From Nemophila menziesii (lineage: Eukaryota > Streptophyta > Magnoliopsida > Boraginales > Hydrophyllaceae): 64,000 bases of DNA. This document shows, piece by piece, positions 34,425 through 46,665 of this stretch (positions are counted from its first letter, which is position 1; each line of letters begins with the position of its first letter). The stretch covers positions 20,632,001 to 20,696,000 of the forward strand of contig JARWIR010000008.1 of the NCBI GenBank assembly GCA_029959085.1, in the 5' to 3' direction. The notes under the pieces are model-generated. The model did not search any database. It was not told the DNA's origin and saw nothing but the letters and a program-made list of their open reading frames with translations. The translations under genes and the position numbers were made by a program.

Positions 34425-36050
34425 CTATTTGCAGCCCAAATATCACACCCATTAAGTTTTAAAGCCTAGTTACTAAAACCTTCGTTATAAGGCCTAGTTA
34501 CATTTTTTGCTTGGATTTTTACCATCTATACCCTTTTCAATTATTATTTTTTCCAGAAATTCGTTTTTATTCTTTTTCTTCCATTCTTTAAACGAATGGA
34601 TCCGTACCCACGGGTACAGACCTATATTAGGTGTGTACAGACATATATATTATTGTGTACAGACATATATTTTTTAACGTTTTAAGGTGTGTTTGTTCCG
34701 ATTTTTTTTTTTGTATATGTTTATTTTCTCAGGCATGTCCAAGTACACGTACCCAATGGTCAGTACACAAGTCATTATTTGTCCATATTTATGCTAATGT
34801 GTCCATTAATATATTGCAAAGGCTGTAATTAGTGTCCATATTTATACAGATTCTTCAAGATTAATGTGTAATTGGTGTTTAGTTTTCACCTACAAAATTA
34901 ACAAAATATATTAGAGTTTAATGAACTAAGACACGGTTTTAAAAAAAAAAATATTATTGGCTGAGCCCATTAGGTCTGGACACATTGTGTCCTGGCCCAA
35001 CAAGTCTGAACCCAAGTTATCTAGACCCAAAAACGAAGGCCCTTGAGCCCATTATGTCTGGACACTCACGGCCAAAAAAAAAAAAAAGAGAGAGAGATCT
35101 GGACTCGCGAACGGGGAAGAGATCGCGATGGCGGTCTGGTGGAATGGCGTCGCTGGTGTCTGTCCTCACTTCGACGGAGATCTGGTGCAGTGTGGTGGTT
35201 GGGTGGGGTGGAGATGACTAGTGGCGTCGCAGAACGGGGTGGGTGGAGGATTTGTTCACGTCGGCAGGAAGGTGGAGCAGATCTGTTCGTCAGCATCGAT
35301 GGTGGTGGCTTGGTTCACAACGGTGATGGTGATGGCTTGGTTCACGATGATGATGATGTTCACGACGGTGATGATGTTTCCAGCTCACGAAGGTGGAGTC
35401 TCCAGTTGTTGCGGCGGCGAGATTGAGGGCGGTGATGATGGTGTAGTCCGTCGAGGTGTTTTACTAGTGGTGTTAGGCAACGGAGAAGGAGATCTGGTGG
35501 TGGTGATTTGCGAATCTGGTGTTAGGCAGCAGGACTGGGGTCGATGGTGGTGGTGATTTCTGAATCTTGCGGTGGTGATTTTTGATCCTGGTGGTGGTGA
35601 TATTTGAATCTTCAGCAGAATGGTGGTGGTGATTTTTGAATATGCGTCTTGTTTCTGGGTTGGGGTAAGGGGCCGAATGGTGCTGCAGATCTGCAGCAGT
35701 GGTGGTGGTCCGCAGATCTGGGAAGGTGCTGATGAAGGAGGGCATCGGTGGTGGGAAGGTGGTGATGAAGGAGGGCATCGGTGGTGGGTGAGGGAGGAGG
35801 AGGGGCGGTGGGTTGAGGGAGGGGTTGTGGAGTGGTTTGTGTTCTTGAGCACAGTGAGAGCAGAGGAGGTTGGAAGGAGACATCGAACCCCTATATGGGT
35901 TTTGTTTTTAGTTTCTATTAGTGTGGTATATAAGAAAGGGAGGGTGTTTTGGGTTTTCTCCTCTTCTTAGTTAGGTTCTAACGGATTAGTTGCTTTTAGA
36001 ACTTTAATAGAGGAGTGGAGGGGTCTTGGGCCTTAAACATTAATTTACCC
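34425..36050. mobile_element. Non-autonomous element with GGTGGTGAT block (E1)
   Basis: A GGATCCGTACCC motif near 34600, repeated 'GGCCCA/CTGGACAC' text near 34970-35070 and a long GGTGGTGAT-rich stretch (35220-35830) are followed by an AT-rich end. The same order recurs at 40430-41885. The ends look weakly inverted (GCCCAAATATC...TTAAAGCC against GGCCCAAGACC...TTAAAG). The overlapping open frames on both strands come from the triplet composition and I do not call genes. Confidence 0.45.
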
Positions 36051-36244
36051 TTTTCGTTATCATTTAAGTCTTTCTGTTTTTTTTTTTTTTTGTCAAAGAA
36101 ACATATATAAATAAAATTGGCAGAATTAAACTAGATATACAATTATAAGCGTTTAGAACAAAAAAAAAACTAGATATACAATTTACAAAGATCACCCTAT
36201 TCCTATTTTTTGAAAAGTAAAAAACAAGTCTCTTTATCATCACT

Positions 36245-36482
36245 ATGTTCCCTTTTGGGAAGGATTATTTTAGAGTTAAAAATGTTTTTCGATTAAAATT
36301 AAAACATTTATAAAAATAATTTAAAAATATTTTGACATTTTAAATCACTTCAAATGATTATTTTAATAATCACTTGTCTAGTGATTTTTCTAAAAATGAT
36401 TTTAAGGGTTTAAAGTATTTTTATGAATCTAAAATCACTTTTAGTGATTATTTTAGAAAGTGATCCCAAACGGGCTCTAAAG
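36245..36482. mobile_element. MITE-like inverted repeat
   Basis: The left end GTTCCCTTTTGGGAAGGATT and the right end, inverted GAGCCCGTTTGGGATCACTT, are similar, with AAAATAATC inside both. GAGCCCGTTTGG-type ends are common in plant MITEs. The target duplication is unclear. Confidence 0.45.
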
Positions 36483-36484
36483 TT

Positions 36485-37650
36485 CCTACAAATTTGAACA
36501 CATCGTTTATTAAATTTAGTCATACTTACCAAACTATTCATTTTACTTCGAACATACCGGTAAGTGATGTGAGTGTCTACTTCCTTCATATCCTTGATAG
36601 ATAGTACTACCTGGCCGTTTGCCAGGACACCCTTTGCGACCCATTGATCATTCGAATTAAACCAAAGTTATTTAAAATTATGCTCGTACATCTATTTTTA
36701 TAATCCATGAATTTCTTAGTTTTTTTAAGTATAGCTTTAACCTCTCTTTCTTTGACGTTTTCGCAATATGGTTTATGTGTATTGCTTTTGTGTTCTATTG
36801 ATCTTCTCTTTTTTAACAATGGCTATTTTGGCACATTCATTACAATTAATATAAGATGTATCGCAGAAAGATTCAAATTCAACCTTTTCAAAGAATCTGG
36901 CCGCATTCCTCTATGTTGGGTCTTGATTCATTATTTTGTTCCTCCATTTGATTGCTCGGTGATTCTGATTATTTGACATATGTTGGAGCTCTATCCTTCG
37001 TGATATCTAGCCATCTTGGTTTTTCATATATTTTTGTGCTGCGAACATAATATATGAATCGATGATTATTTAATTTCATCCAACTTTCTCATAATCTAGT
37101 ATAGTTTTGAGGAACCATTCTGGTATGTTAATGTTTCTTTGACTATGAATACCAGTCTCCCCGTTCTTGTTGTTTGAATCTTAATGTATTATTCCCCGTC
37201 AATTCTTCATTCGTCAATCTATTATATTCTGTCAATTCTTTTCCCATTAATTCATGGTTTTTCTTTCGGTCTATCTGTCAATTCCTGGATTGTGAGGTCC
37301 TTGATTTTTATCTAAAGGCGTTGTTGCCGCCTAGGTTAGTTTGCTTTTCTAACAGTTTAGCAACATATATTACGTATTTTCTTTAAATATATTTCAATAA
37401 GGTGATTTACTACATTTTCTTTGATGAAGATCATTTACAGTTGGTATTGCATTATTTCATATCTTTCACATGAAATGTCGCATTTCCGTATGTACATTGT
37501 TTTTCCAAATTATCTTCTAAAAATGATTATTCTTGTTGCCGCCTTTTGTTGAGCAGTTAGTCTCTTGAGTTCTCTTTTCTTTAACTTGAACGTGATACGC
37601 TAATTTCGCAGTATACCCACTTTAAACTAAAGGAATGGTTTGACTGTGAT
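36485..37650. other. Unassigned AT-rich sequence
   Basis: Nothing recognised. It may be the 5' non-coding part of the MULE that follows. Confidence 0.35.
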
Positions 37651-37651
37651 G

Positions 37652-37769
37652 CCCTAAACCCTAAACCCTCAATCTATAAAAGCAAAATAGGTATCCATTG
37701 TGTTTCAAAGTATTTACTTAGATTTTTGTTTTTTGCTAGTTTAGATACCTATTTTGCTTTTATAGATTG
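37652..37769. repeat. Telomere-like motif next to a perfect 26-bp inverted repeat
   Basis: CCCTAAACCCTAAACCCT lies at 37652-37669 (two full plant telomere units and part of a third). It abuts one arm (37670-37695, starting CAATCTATAAAAGC) of a perfect 26-bp inverted repeat. The other arm is 37744-37769, with a 48-base loop. Confidence 0.85.
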
Positions 37770-37944
37770 ATATTATTTTATATCTAAGATAAGATTGACA
37801 TATATTCGAGTATTCTGAAGGATCTTTAAACCATGACCAATCTGAGTTCTTATTATATAGTGTATTTTAATATGATCATTTTTATTTACAATTGAATTAT
37901 ATTATAGTATAATTTTCTCTTGATTTGTATTACAGGTTTTGTGT

Positions 37945-39720
37945 GATATGACATCACAAGTTCTAGTTAAATTCAAACTAGGAGTGCGAAATCATTTATA
38001 TCTATTATAATTTCGTGATCCGGTTGAGTCCATTAAGAATTATGTTATTCAACGATGCAATGGATTGAATCATGGGTTGGTAGAGTATCAATACCCTTAT
38101 GGCAATCAACAAAAATGCTTGGTAGTTAGTGAAGCTGACTTTGTCACTATCATGTGGTTTGGTTTAACTTATGAAATTTCAAACATCAAGCTTTTATGTT
38201 TAGTCATTTATGAAAGAACACACTTGCGGTGTACCAAAGAGACTTATGGGTAGTGTACGCCTTTCCTATGATGTAATTAGGGACATAATCATGGATGGAG
38301 CTAAGATTAATCTATCTACAAACCAAGATATATTTTTAAGTGTATCAAACATAGTTTAGTTAGGATACTCTACCATAAATAAAGCGAGAAATGTTATTTT
38401 TGGTGATGTTAATCTATCATATAACCAAATCTGGACATATTTTAAGAAGCTATGAATTGTTGATCCTTCTTTGCAAGTTTCCTTACACATTCATCATGTA
38501 ACCCATGCTTTTCAGAGTTGTCACGCTACTTTTGATGCTTGTGTTGTCGGTTTTCGTGCTTGTCTTACCGTTTTTCGTGCTTGTCGCTCATTGCTCTTTA
38601 TCGGTGAAGAATTGACTTGGGAGTATTGTTTATTACTACTATGAAAAATGTAAATAACAATACATATCTTTTCCTTTTAAGATCAGAATTTTTCCATTCT
38701 ACTTCTGATAGATTATCGTTTCCTTTCACTGTCGGTTATTGAATTTATTTGTGCAACCCTTTAGCCTGTTGTTTTTTTCATTGTGTGATCTAGATAAGCT
38801 GACAATTGGACTAGGTTTTTTAAATTTTATTACTCAACATATATCTTGAAACGAGATATTACGTTTGTGTTTGATCATTACCTTGTTGTTGCATTAGTTA
38901 TACTGATTATTTTTCCTTTAACTAATTCTTTTTGTATGGTACACCCAAAAAAACTTAAAGACCAAATTCAAGGGCTCTTCTAGATTCTTTAAAGGTATGA
39001 CGTCATCTCTCGATGATATTTTTTATATCGTTAATGAACCTGAGTACAATACATGCATCAAAGCATTCTTAAAGGCGAGAACCCAAAAAGCAACTGAATT
39101 CTTAAAATACTTAACAAATCAGCATTATTCTTATGCATTTTTCAAGGGCAATCAGTGCGGAAAAATGACATCCAACATAGTTGGGTTTTATAATGCACAA
39201 ATTAAGACAGGTTGTGAGTTATCAGTGATTGTATTGATCGATAGTCTTTGAAACTTGTTGATGGAGCAAATGTCAATCGTTCTACGGAGTCAAAGTTGCA
39301 CACAGCTACTTTTTGGCAGTCGATTCGAATGCTAAATATTGAGTTAATTTTAATTACTGTCATGCGTGGACTGTGAAACCCTCTAGTGTTCATGTTTTCC
39401 AAGTTCACTATGATCTTATTATGACTGTTTATATTCTATCTCACACTTGTTCTTGTTGTAGCTGGTAAATAGTCGTATATTTGTGTATTCATGCATTCGC
39501 GATATTATAATTTGCTCAAAAAGCTACAAGGTTTACATACGTGGAAGAATAGTTCCCTTAATCCAACTATTGTGAGACACATGCTCTTAGCATTTGATAG
39601 AGCATGAAAATCATCTACTATGAGTCTCGGGACAACACTCGGCCCAAGGATAAGAACGAAACCAAAATGCAACATCTAATATGCACATGTGTAGGCAAAA
39701 GAGAAGAAATCTTGGAATAG
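37945..39720 (+). pseudogene. MULE (MuDR-like) transposase pseudogene
   Basis: Broken frames follow the order of plant Mutator-like transposases. First comes an N-terminal domain (38000-38250; SIKNYVIQRCNG, GNQQKCLVVSEADFV). Next is the region before the catalytic core (FQSCHATFDACVVGFRAC, LLFIGEEL; 38510-38610). Then comes the C-terminal helical part (EFLKYLTNQHYSYAFFKG, MTSNIVGFYNAQIK; 38997-39251) and a degenerate SWIM zinc finger (CIHAFAILxFAQKATRFTYVEE; about 39480-39550). Much of the catalytic core is deleted between 38630 and 38990. There are many stops. Confidence 0.75.
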
Positions 39721-40425
39721 TGATCTATATAATGAGGAGAGTATATAATTCGATGTCTTACTCCATATGATCAAACAAGAAGCTTCGCCTTAGTCATACT
39801 GAGGATCTCGATGAAGTTCCAAGGATACATTATCTTTTCATTGTCTTCCTAAAACCAGACACTAAATTAGACCAAAAAGAGTGGTGCTCCCAGGGGTACT
39901 CCAACGCTCAACATTAGTATTTTTGCTATTTGGAACTACTTAGGCTATCAAGTTTATTGTATTCTAATCATAGACATTTCCGGAGATAAATAGATAATTT
40001 TACAGGGAGTATCCAGAGTGTTAATTATGTTGGAGCGAGGGGTATTTATAGATGTCGATAGATACACGAAAGACAGCTTGGACATAAATTAATTCGAATG
40101 CGAGTCTGCAACATAAGCCTGGGATAAGATGTCTTCATTGATCGGTAAAAGTAGAGTTTTAGCTCTAGCGACCGCCCTTGGTTGTTAGAGTGGTCTAAAA
40201 AAATTAGGTTACCAGTGAGGTGATATCTTAGCGACCACCATGGTGATCACTAAAGGTGAAATATATTTTTTTTAAATACAAAAAATTCAAAACCTAATTA
40301 ACAATATGTCCTGTATAACAAACTATAGGTTCTTGAATTATCTTTCAAAATAAAGTAAGTATAGTAACTCTATAAGTCCCAAAATTATACAAAATTAACA
40401 TCTATTGTATCATAGAGTTCTGATC
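39720..40425. other. Unassigned, with AGCGACCACC-type motifs
   Basis: Near 40165-40250 there are CTAGCGACCGCC and TTAGCGACCACCATGGTGATCAC. The second is partly self-complementary and resembles the ends of plant DNA transposons. It could be the 3' end of the MULE, but no partner end was found. Confidence 0.3.
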
Positions 40426-40429
40426 ATGA

Positions 40430-41651
40430 GGAAAATACAAATTGAGCCTAACTTTGCCCAACTTTCTAATTTAAATTCTAGTTAGAAAAAAAATCCTATT
40501 AAAGTCCTAAATCCAATTTCATGGTTTGATTTTTTACATTTTTACCCTTGTTCTTAATGGGTACGGACCCATACCGTCCTACTTTTATTACTTTGTTTTT
40601 GTTTTTTATTCACATATTCAATTTTGGGTTGGATTTTTTTTATTTTTTACACTTTTGTCCATGTGGGTACACATCCATCTCAAATATTAGCTATATGGGT
40701 CCGTACCCATGTCAAATATTATCACACAGACCACCATCAGCAGCACACATGACTGAACAATTAAGAGGCTGGCCCTATAAGGAAAAAAAACATATGCTGG
40801 ACCACCAAAAAATATCAAACAAAAATCAAACTTTACTATTCATACACTCGAAAATTGGCCTAACATTCAGGGGTTGTACCTATTATGAACAAAAAACCAT
40901 ATAACAAATTGAAACCTTAATGGGCCAGCCCCTTATCAACAAAAAAATTGGGATAGCCCCATCAGCAACAACTACCCTATTGGGTTTGGCCCCATTACAC
41001 AGCACATTAAAATAAAAAAATAAATCCATTTCACGAACAAACGTGATCGATGGATGAGCGCGGCTTGGATCGATGGATGAGCGGCGGCGGTTTTGGACTC
41101 GTATCCAGATCTGGCGACGAACAACGATTAGCTGGAGCTGGCCCCATCAACACCAACAAACACATGGTGATGAAGATGAAGACCAGATCGATGAAGATGA
41201 AGCCATAACTGCGGCGGTCTTCAACTGCTAAAGAGAGGCGTCGGTCTTCCACTTCTACAGGGGGCGGCAGTCTTCAACTGCTACGGGGGGGGGATGGTGA
41301 TAGTGATGAAGGTAAGATCTGGGCTTAAGGGGCAGTGACGACGGTGGTGAAGTTGAGATATGGGAAGAGAGGGGCGGTGATGATGGTGGTGAAGTCGAGA
41401 TGGTAATGAAGGTGAGGTGGGGGTTCGACGATGGTGGGGATTGGCGATGTTGGCAAAGTCGAGATGTGATGAAGGTTGGGTGGGGGTTCGGCAATGGTGA
41501 TGAATGTGTGGGTTCGGTGATGGTGATGAAGGTGGGGTGGGGGTTTGGTGGTAGTGATGTTGGCGGTGAGTGGGTTCAGAGGGGCGGTGAGGGGATCGGT
41601 GGGTAGTTCACTGAGGGAGAGAGATGGTGGTGAAGGGTTCTGTGGGTAGTT

Positions 41652-41707
<56 letters not shown>

Positions 41708-41885
41708 TGGGGTTCAGAGAGATAGGAGCGGGTGAGTTTTGTGTAATCTGATTGCATAATAGGGTTGGAGGGTGGGTTTTGTGTTTATCACTGTGGGTAA
41801 AGGGGTTGGGGGTATTTTGGTATTTGTCCTATTCTAGTTAGACTAGTTAATGAGTAATTGAGGTAGGAACTTAAAATATGAACCC
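40430..41885. mobile_element. Non-autonomous element with GGTGGTGAT block (E2)
   Basis: Same layout as 34425-36050: GGGTACGGACCCATACC near 40558, GGGTCCGTACCCATG near 40697, a block of short AGCCCCATCA-like text, a GGTGATGAAGG-rich stretch (41280-41640) and an AT-rich end. A (GA)n tract lies at 41655-41705. Open frames on both strands reflect composition. Confidence 0.45.
41655..41705. repeat. (GA)n microsatellite
   Basis: About 25 GA units inside element E2. Confidence 0.9.
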
Positions 41886-41896
41886 CATAATGCTTT

Positions 41897-44334
41897 GGGT
41901 CTGTTTGTATTTAGGAGGGAAAAACTACCAAATGAGAAGAAAAGATAAATTATAAAAGAAAAGAAAGAAAAGAAATGTTTTTATTTGGATTAGATATTTT
42001 TATAAAAAAAAGATGGGGTAATTAGAGATAAATGTCTCCTTAATGATACCTTTAATTTTTTTAAGCCTCTAATTTTCTTATTTAGAGATAAATGCCTAAT
42101 AGAACAATTATTTATAGAAAACATCCCCTTTATATTTTTTATACCTATACTATCCTTATAATTAAATATATTATTTTATTTTTAATACAATATTTATTTT
42201 TAAATCTTAAACAAATAATAGGGTATTTCTTCCACCACCACCACCACCACCACCACAACCATCACCACCTCCACCATCACAACCACCACCACTACCACTA
42301 CAGCCACCACAACCATCACCACCTCCACCACCACAACCACCACCACCACCTACTACTAATTTCATCACACGCGCGCGTCCGTGAAACTTTTTTAAAATCG
42401 CCATAACTAATTCAAAAAAAATCAGAAAAATCGAAAAAAATCATATTTGGATAAATCAAACTAATATTTACATCTATGATTTTTTTCGGAATTTTTTGAA
42501 TTTTTTGATTTTTATTTTAATTTTTTAATTCGCAGAACATGGAATTCCATGTTTTAAACAATGAATTTCGTGTCTGCGGAAAACAAATTCCTTATATCAA
42601 AACATGGAATTCCATGTTTAAAAAACATAGAATTCTATGTTCTGCGAATTAAAAAATTCTGAAAAAAATAAAAAAAATCAAAAAATTCAAAAAATTCTGA
42701 AAAAAATCATAAACGTAAATATTAATTTGATTTATCCAAATATATTAATTTCTTATTTTTTTGATTTTTTTAGAATTAGTTATGACGATTTTAAAAAAAA
42801 TTCACGGACGCGCGCGTGTGTTTATTAGTTTTTGTTTTGTTTTTTTCTAATTTCTTTTTTTTAATCGTTAATTATATGGGTAGTTTGGGATGAGGCTGTT
42901 TTCTATAAAAAAATCTTATTATATGCACATTTTTTTAAATAAGTTTTTAATAGGCATTAATCTCTAATTGACTCCTATTTTTATTATGAGTAAAGATATA
43001 TATCACCCTTTTTTGCTTCACCTCTATATCACCTCCTATGTGGAGGTTTTGAACACCAATCAAATCGTTTCTCTCTCTCATTTATTTATTTTCTCTCTCT
43101 TTTGTTTAGTGCCACATAAGGTGACACATAGGAGGTGAAACAAGGGTGAAGCAAATAGGGGTGTTATATAGCAATTCTCTTTTGTTATATCACTTTAAAA
43201 TGGAGTCAAATGAAGAGAAATGAATTTTATTAATGATTATAGACCAAAATTAACTTTTTTCTTTTCTTTTTCTTTTGTCTTTTTTTCAATACAAACGAAA
43301 TATATCTAAAATCATTTATGAAATCTTTTTTGAGCCAATTATAGATTAATGCCTATTAAAAACCTTATTTTATAAATGGTGTCTAGAATAAGATACTTTA
43401 TAGAAAACAGCCCAATCCCTAACTACCCTAATAATTAACAATTAAAAAAAAGAAATCAGAAAAAAATAAAACAAAAACTAATAAACACACGCGCGCGTCC
43501 GTAATTATTTTTTAAAATCGTCATAACTAATTCTAAAATAATTAAAAAAATAAAAAAATTAAAAATTTATATATATTTGGATAAAGCAAATTAATGTTTA
43601 CGTCTATGATTTTTTTCAGAATTTTTTGAATTTTTTGATTTTTTTTTTGAATTTTTGAATTCGCAGACATGGAATTCCATGTTTTAAACATGAAATTCCA
43701 TGTTTTGAAATACTGAATTCACTGTTTAAAACATGGAATTTCGTGTCTGCGGAAAAAAATTAAAAAAAATCAAAAAATTCAAAAAATCAAAAAAAATCAT
43801 AGACGTAAATATTAATTTGCTTTATCAAAAAATGCAAATCTTTTAATTTCCTGATTTTTTTTTGAATTAGTTATGACAATTTTAAAAAAATTTCATGGAC
43901 GCGCGCGTGTGATGAAATTAGTAGTAGTAGGTGGTAGTGGTGGTGGTGGTTATTGTGGTGATGGTTGTGGTGGCTGTAGTGGTGGTGGTGGTGGTTGTGA
44001 TGGTGGAGGTGGTTGTGGTGGTGGTGGTGGTGGTAGAAGTACCCTATTATTTGTTTAATATTTAAAAATAAATATTGTATTAAAAATAAAATAATATATT
44101 TAATAAAATAATAAGTATAGTATAGGTATAAAAAATATAAATGGAATGTCTTCTATAAATAATTGTTCTATCAGGCATTTATCTCTAAATAAACAAAATT
44201 AGAGGCTTAAAAAAATTAAAGACTTAATTAATGAGACATTTATCTTTAATTATCCTATTTTTTTTAATACAAACAATTTAAAAAATAAAAAAATTCTATT
44301 TTTTCTTTTTTTTTCTCTCAATCCAAACATACCC
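41897..44334. mobile_element. 2.4-kb foldback element with nested palindromes
   Basis: The ends are GGGTCTGTTTGTATT and inverted GGGTATGTTTGGATT. The arms, about 41897-42925 and 43385-44334, are inverted copies: each carries an AT-rich outer part, a triplet block (CCA at 42231-42352, GGT at 43918-44035) and a palindrome bounded by CACACGCGCGCGTCCGT. The middle palindromes contain CATGGAATTCCATG cores (42540-42650 and 43670-43750). The central loop is occupied by a younger MITE. There is no transposase. No target duplication could be matched, so the class is open. Confidence 0.7.
42988..43179 (+). mobile_element. 192-bp MULE-type MITE, copy 3
   Basis: Diverged member of the family at 2455 and 27054. 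It starts GAGTAAAGATATATATCACCC and ends GCAATTCTC. A 9-bp duplication with one mismatch lies at 42979-42987 (TTTTATTAT) and 43180-43188 (TTTTGTTAT). It sits in the loop of the foldback element. Confidence 0.75.
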
Positions 44335-44339
44335 TAGTT

Positions 44340-45961
44340 TTTGGCCCAATATTGAAAGATTGGATTTAACTCGATCTACCCTGAAAATGTATATTGGAGG
44401 ATCAAATTTAAATCCATCTATGGGATTATAACTTCTCCTCATCATACTAATTTTCGTAGAAAGTCAACGCCACCCATTTCCTCTCATCTTTGGACTCCCA
44501 TAATTTTGTTCCACCGCCAAGTTTACGTCTAAAGGAAGCATGTATTGCATTATAAGCTAAGATGGTGCAAGGAGAAAGGTATATAATTCTATGTTAGCTA
44601 AGATAGTGTTAGTTTACTTCTTCTCAAATGAGATAAAGCTACGAGAACCTGGAATTTTTTTCTAATGCCAAGTGAACTTAGAGTACTAACAATCATATTC
44701 AACTTAGAAGCAAAAAGAAGTTTATGTTGTAGGAATAGAAGATCAGCACAAGAGGAACCAAAAGTTACAAAACAATAAGTATCTAACATACAGTAGTTTA
44801 GGAGTTATAATTTTGATTTTTGAACAATATTTCTTGTAATATTAGGTAACTTTGCCATCAAAAGAACTTGTAAGTAATCTCTCACAACGAATCAAATATA
44901 TATATTCTAAACTTGCTTTAACCAAATGATGATCGATGTCTGCCAGATTTTCATCCCCAATCCTAAACATGCAAATACAAGGACCAATACGCATGTAAAC
45001 TAAAATTTAAACAAAATTACAGCCTCGAGATATTCTTTTGTTTTTCTCAAAATTATATGATTTTGTAAAGGTTAAGGCAAAAAGATATACGAGTTTATCT
45101 TAAGTAACACAGAGAGAAAAGAATGAGTCTGGAGACCCAAAACTATGACTTTTGCGTTTACACAACAGGTCCTTATAGAATTAAAATATTATAGTGTAAT
45201 CCCAAAACATTTTGAAATTTAGCAAAACTGGTCTCTGAACTTTACAGATTATTGTTTAGCCCCTGCACTAGTCAAATATAGCAAAATTCTATAGTAACTA
45301 ATCAAATTTGCACTAAAATTCTCCTATAATGCTAAATTTTTTCAGTTTAATTCACCAAAATTACACCAGAAAATAAAAGTATAAAAATTAGCTGGAAATC
45401 GACTAGTCTGTTTAGTTAATAGTTTAATAATTCATGTGCGTCCTAAAAAAAGTTGTAAGATATTCAAATGATTGGATACACAGAAATTTTAATAATTGAT
45501 AATACGATAAATCTATACCTGATCCATTTGCCTATGGAAAATTTCGATTAGGAGAACTACACCTGTTTTGTTCTTTGACAAGCTTATCTACATTGAAAAA
45601 AAAAAAAAAGACAAGCTTATCTACAAAAGAAAGGGTTAAGAATAGATGAATAATCAAAATTTAAATATGTGAAAAAATGTTTACCTGCATAATAAATATG
45701 GTAGACATCATGTCAACAAATTCTCTTCAACGTCAGCAAGAGTTTTGGCTTTTGAATAGTATTCAAATATTTTTCCCAAAATGGAACACATAAATAAAGC
45801 GCCTGCAAAACACATCAACCAGGCTAACAAACCGGAATCGACCGGTTTCCAAAACGGACCGGCGGTCCAAGGAACCGGACCGGTTCACTTCAATGACGAC
45901 GTTTGACGACTTTTTTAGTGCTTATGTCCTTTCTTAAAGTTGAAAAAAAGACGTCACATGG
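44340..45961. other. Unassigned intergenic sequence
   Basis: No gene is supported. A short ACCGG-rich stretch (45830-45890) resembles DNA-transposon ends but has no partner. Confidence 0.35.
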
Positions 45962-45969
45962 ATCAGAGA

Positions 45970-46525
45970 TAGGTATGTAAACGAGACGAGTCGAGATGTA
46001 CAGGCTTGTTTGTTTAATTTCTCGAGACGAGCCGAGCTCAAATTTAAACGAGGCGGGCTGAGGCGCGCTTAAATTTAAACGAGGCGAGCAAGTGCTTCCA
46101 ATGATCCAAATCAGAAATATTAGAACTTGTTTGTTTAACTTATATGACAGTCTTTTTTTAGAGTCGAGCACGAATTCTCATGAACAATAATAGTTGAAAT
46201 GAGACTTTCATGAATGGTTGGTATTTTATGAAGTGTCTGATATAAAAATATGAAACATAACATTAGTGAAAAAATAAATGTCTAAAAAAATTAAAAATAT
46301 CAAATTTGATATTTAAGGTTTATATATTTATAAGTAGATAATATTAATTTATAATTCATAATTTTAAACGAGCCCACGAGCCGAGCTCGAGCAGGCTCAT
46401 TTACTCATCGAGTTTAAAATAGAGCTTGAGCTTGAGCTTGTTTATATTCGATCTAATCTCGAACGAACTTTTCTTCGAGCCGAGCTCGAGCTGCACGCAA
46501 GCGGCTTGGTTCATTTGCAGCCCTA
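45970..46525. mobile_element. hAT MITE, 556 bp
   Basis: It starts TAGGTATGTAAACGAGACGA and ends, inverted, TAGGGCTGCAAATGAACCAA. The subterminal GAGCCGAGCTCGAG repeats are inverted. The 8-bp flanks ATCAGAGA (45962-45969) and ATTAGAGA (46526-46533) differ at one base, as in an older hAT insertion. Confidence 0.8.
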
Positions 46526-46665
46526 ATTAGAGACGTCGGGCAGAAAACCATTTACCCGTTTTTATTAAAATGGTATAATATTTTTGTCACTTTTGTTATT
46601 ATATTTTAGGGTTCATTGGAACTCACTTTACAATATATATGGACTCTGTGCATCACAAGAGACAC

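Noticed and set aside
34985..35970. Several overlapping frames of up to 155 codons on both strands
   Set aside because: They come from the GGTGGTGAT-type low-complexity block of element E1. The composition keeps all frames open and none has a recognisable domain.
41031..41654. Pro/Ser/His-rich minus-strand frames and Gly/Asp-rich plus-strand frames
   Set aside because: Same low-complexity cause, in element E2.
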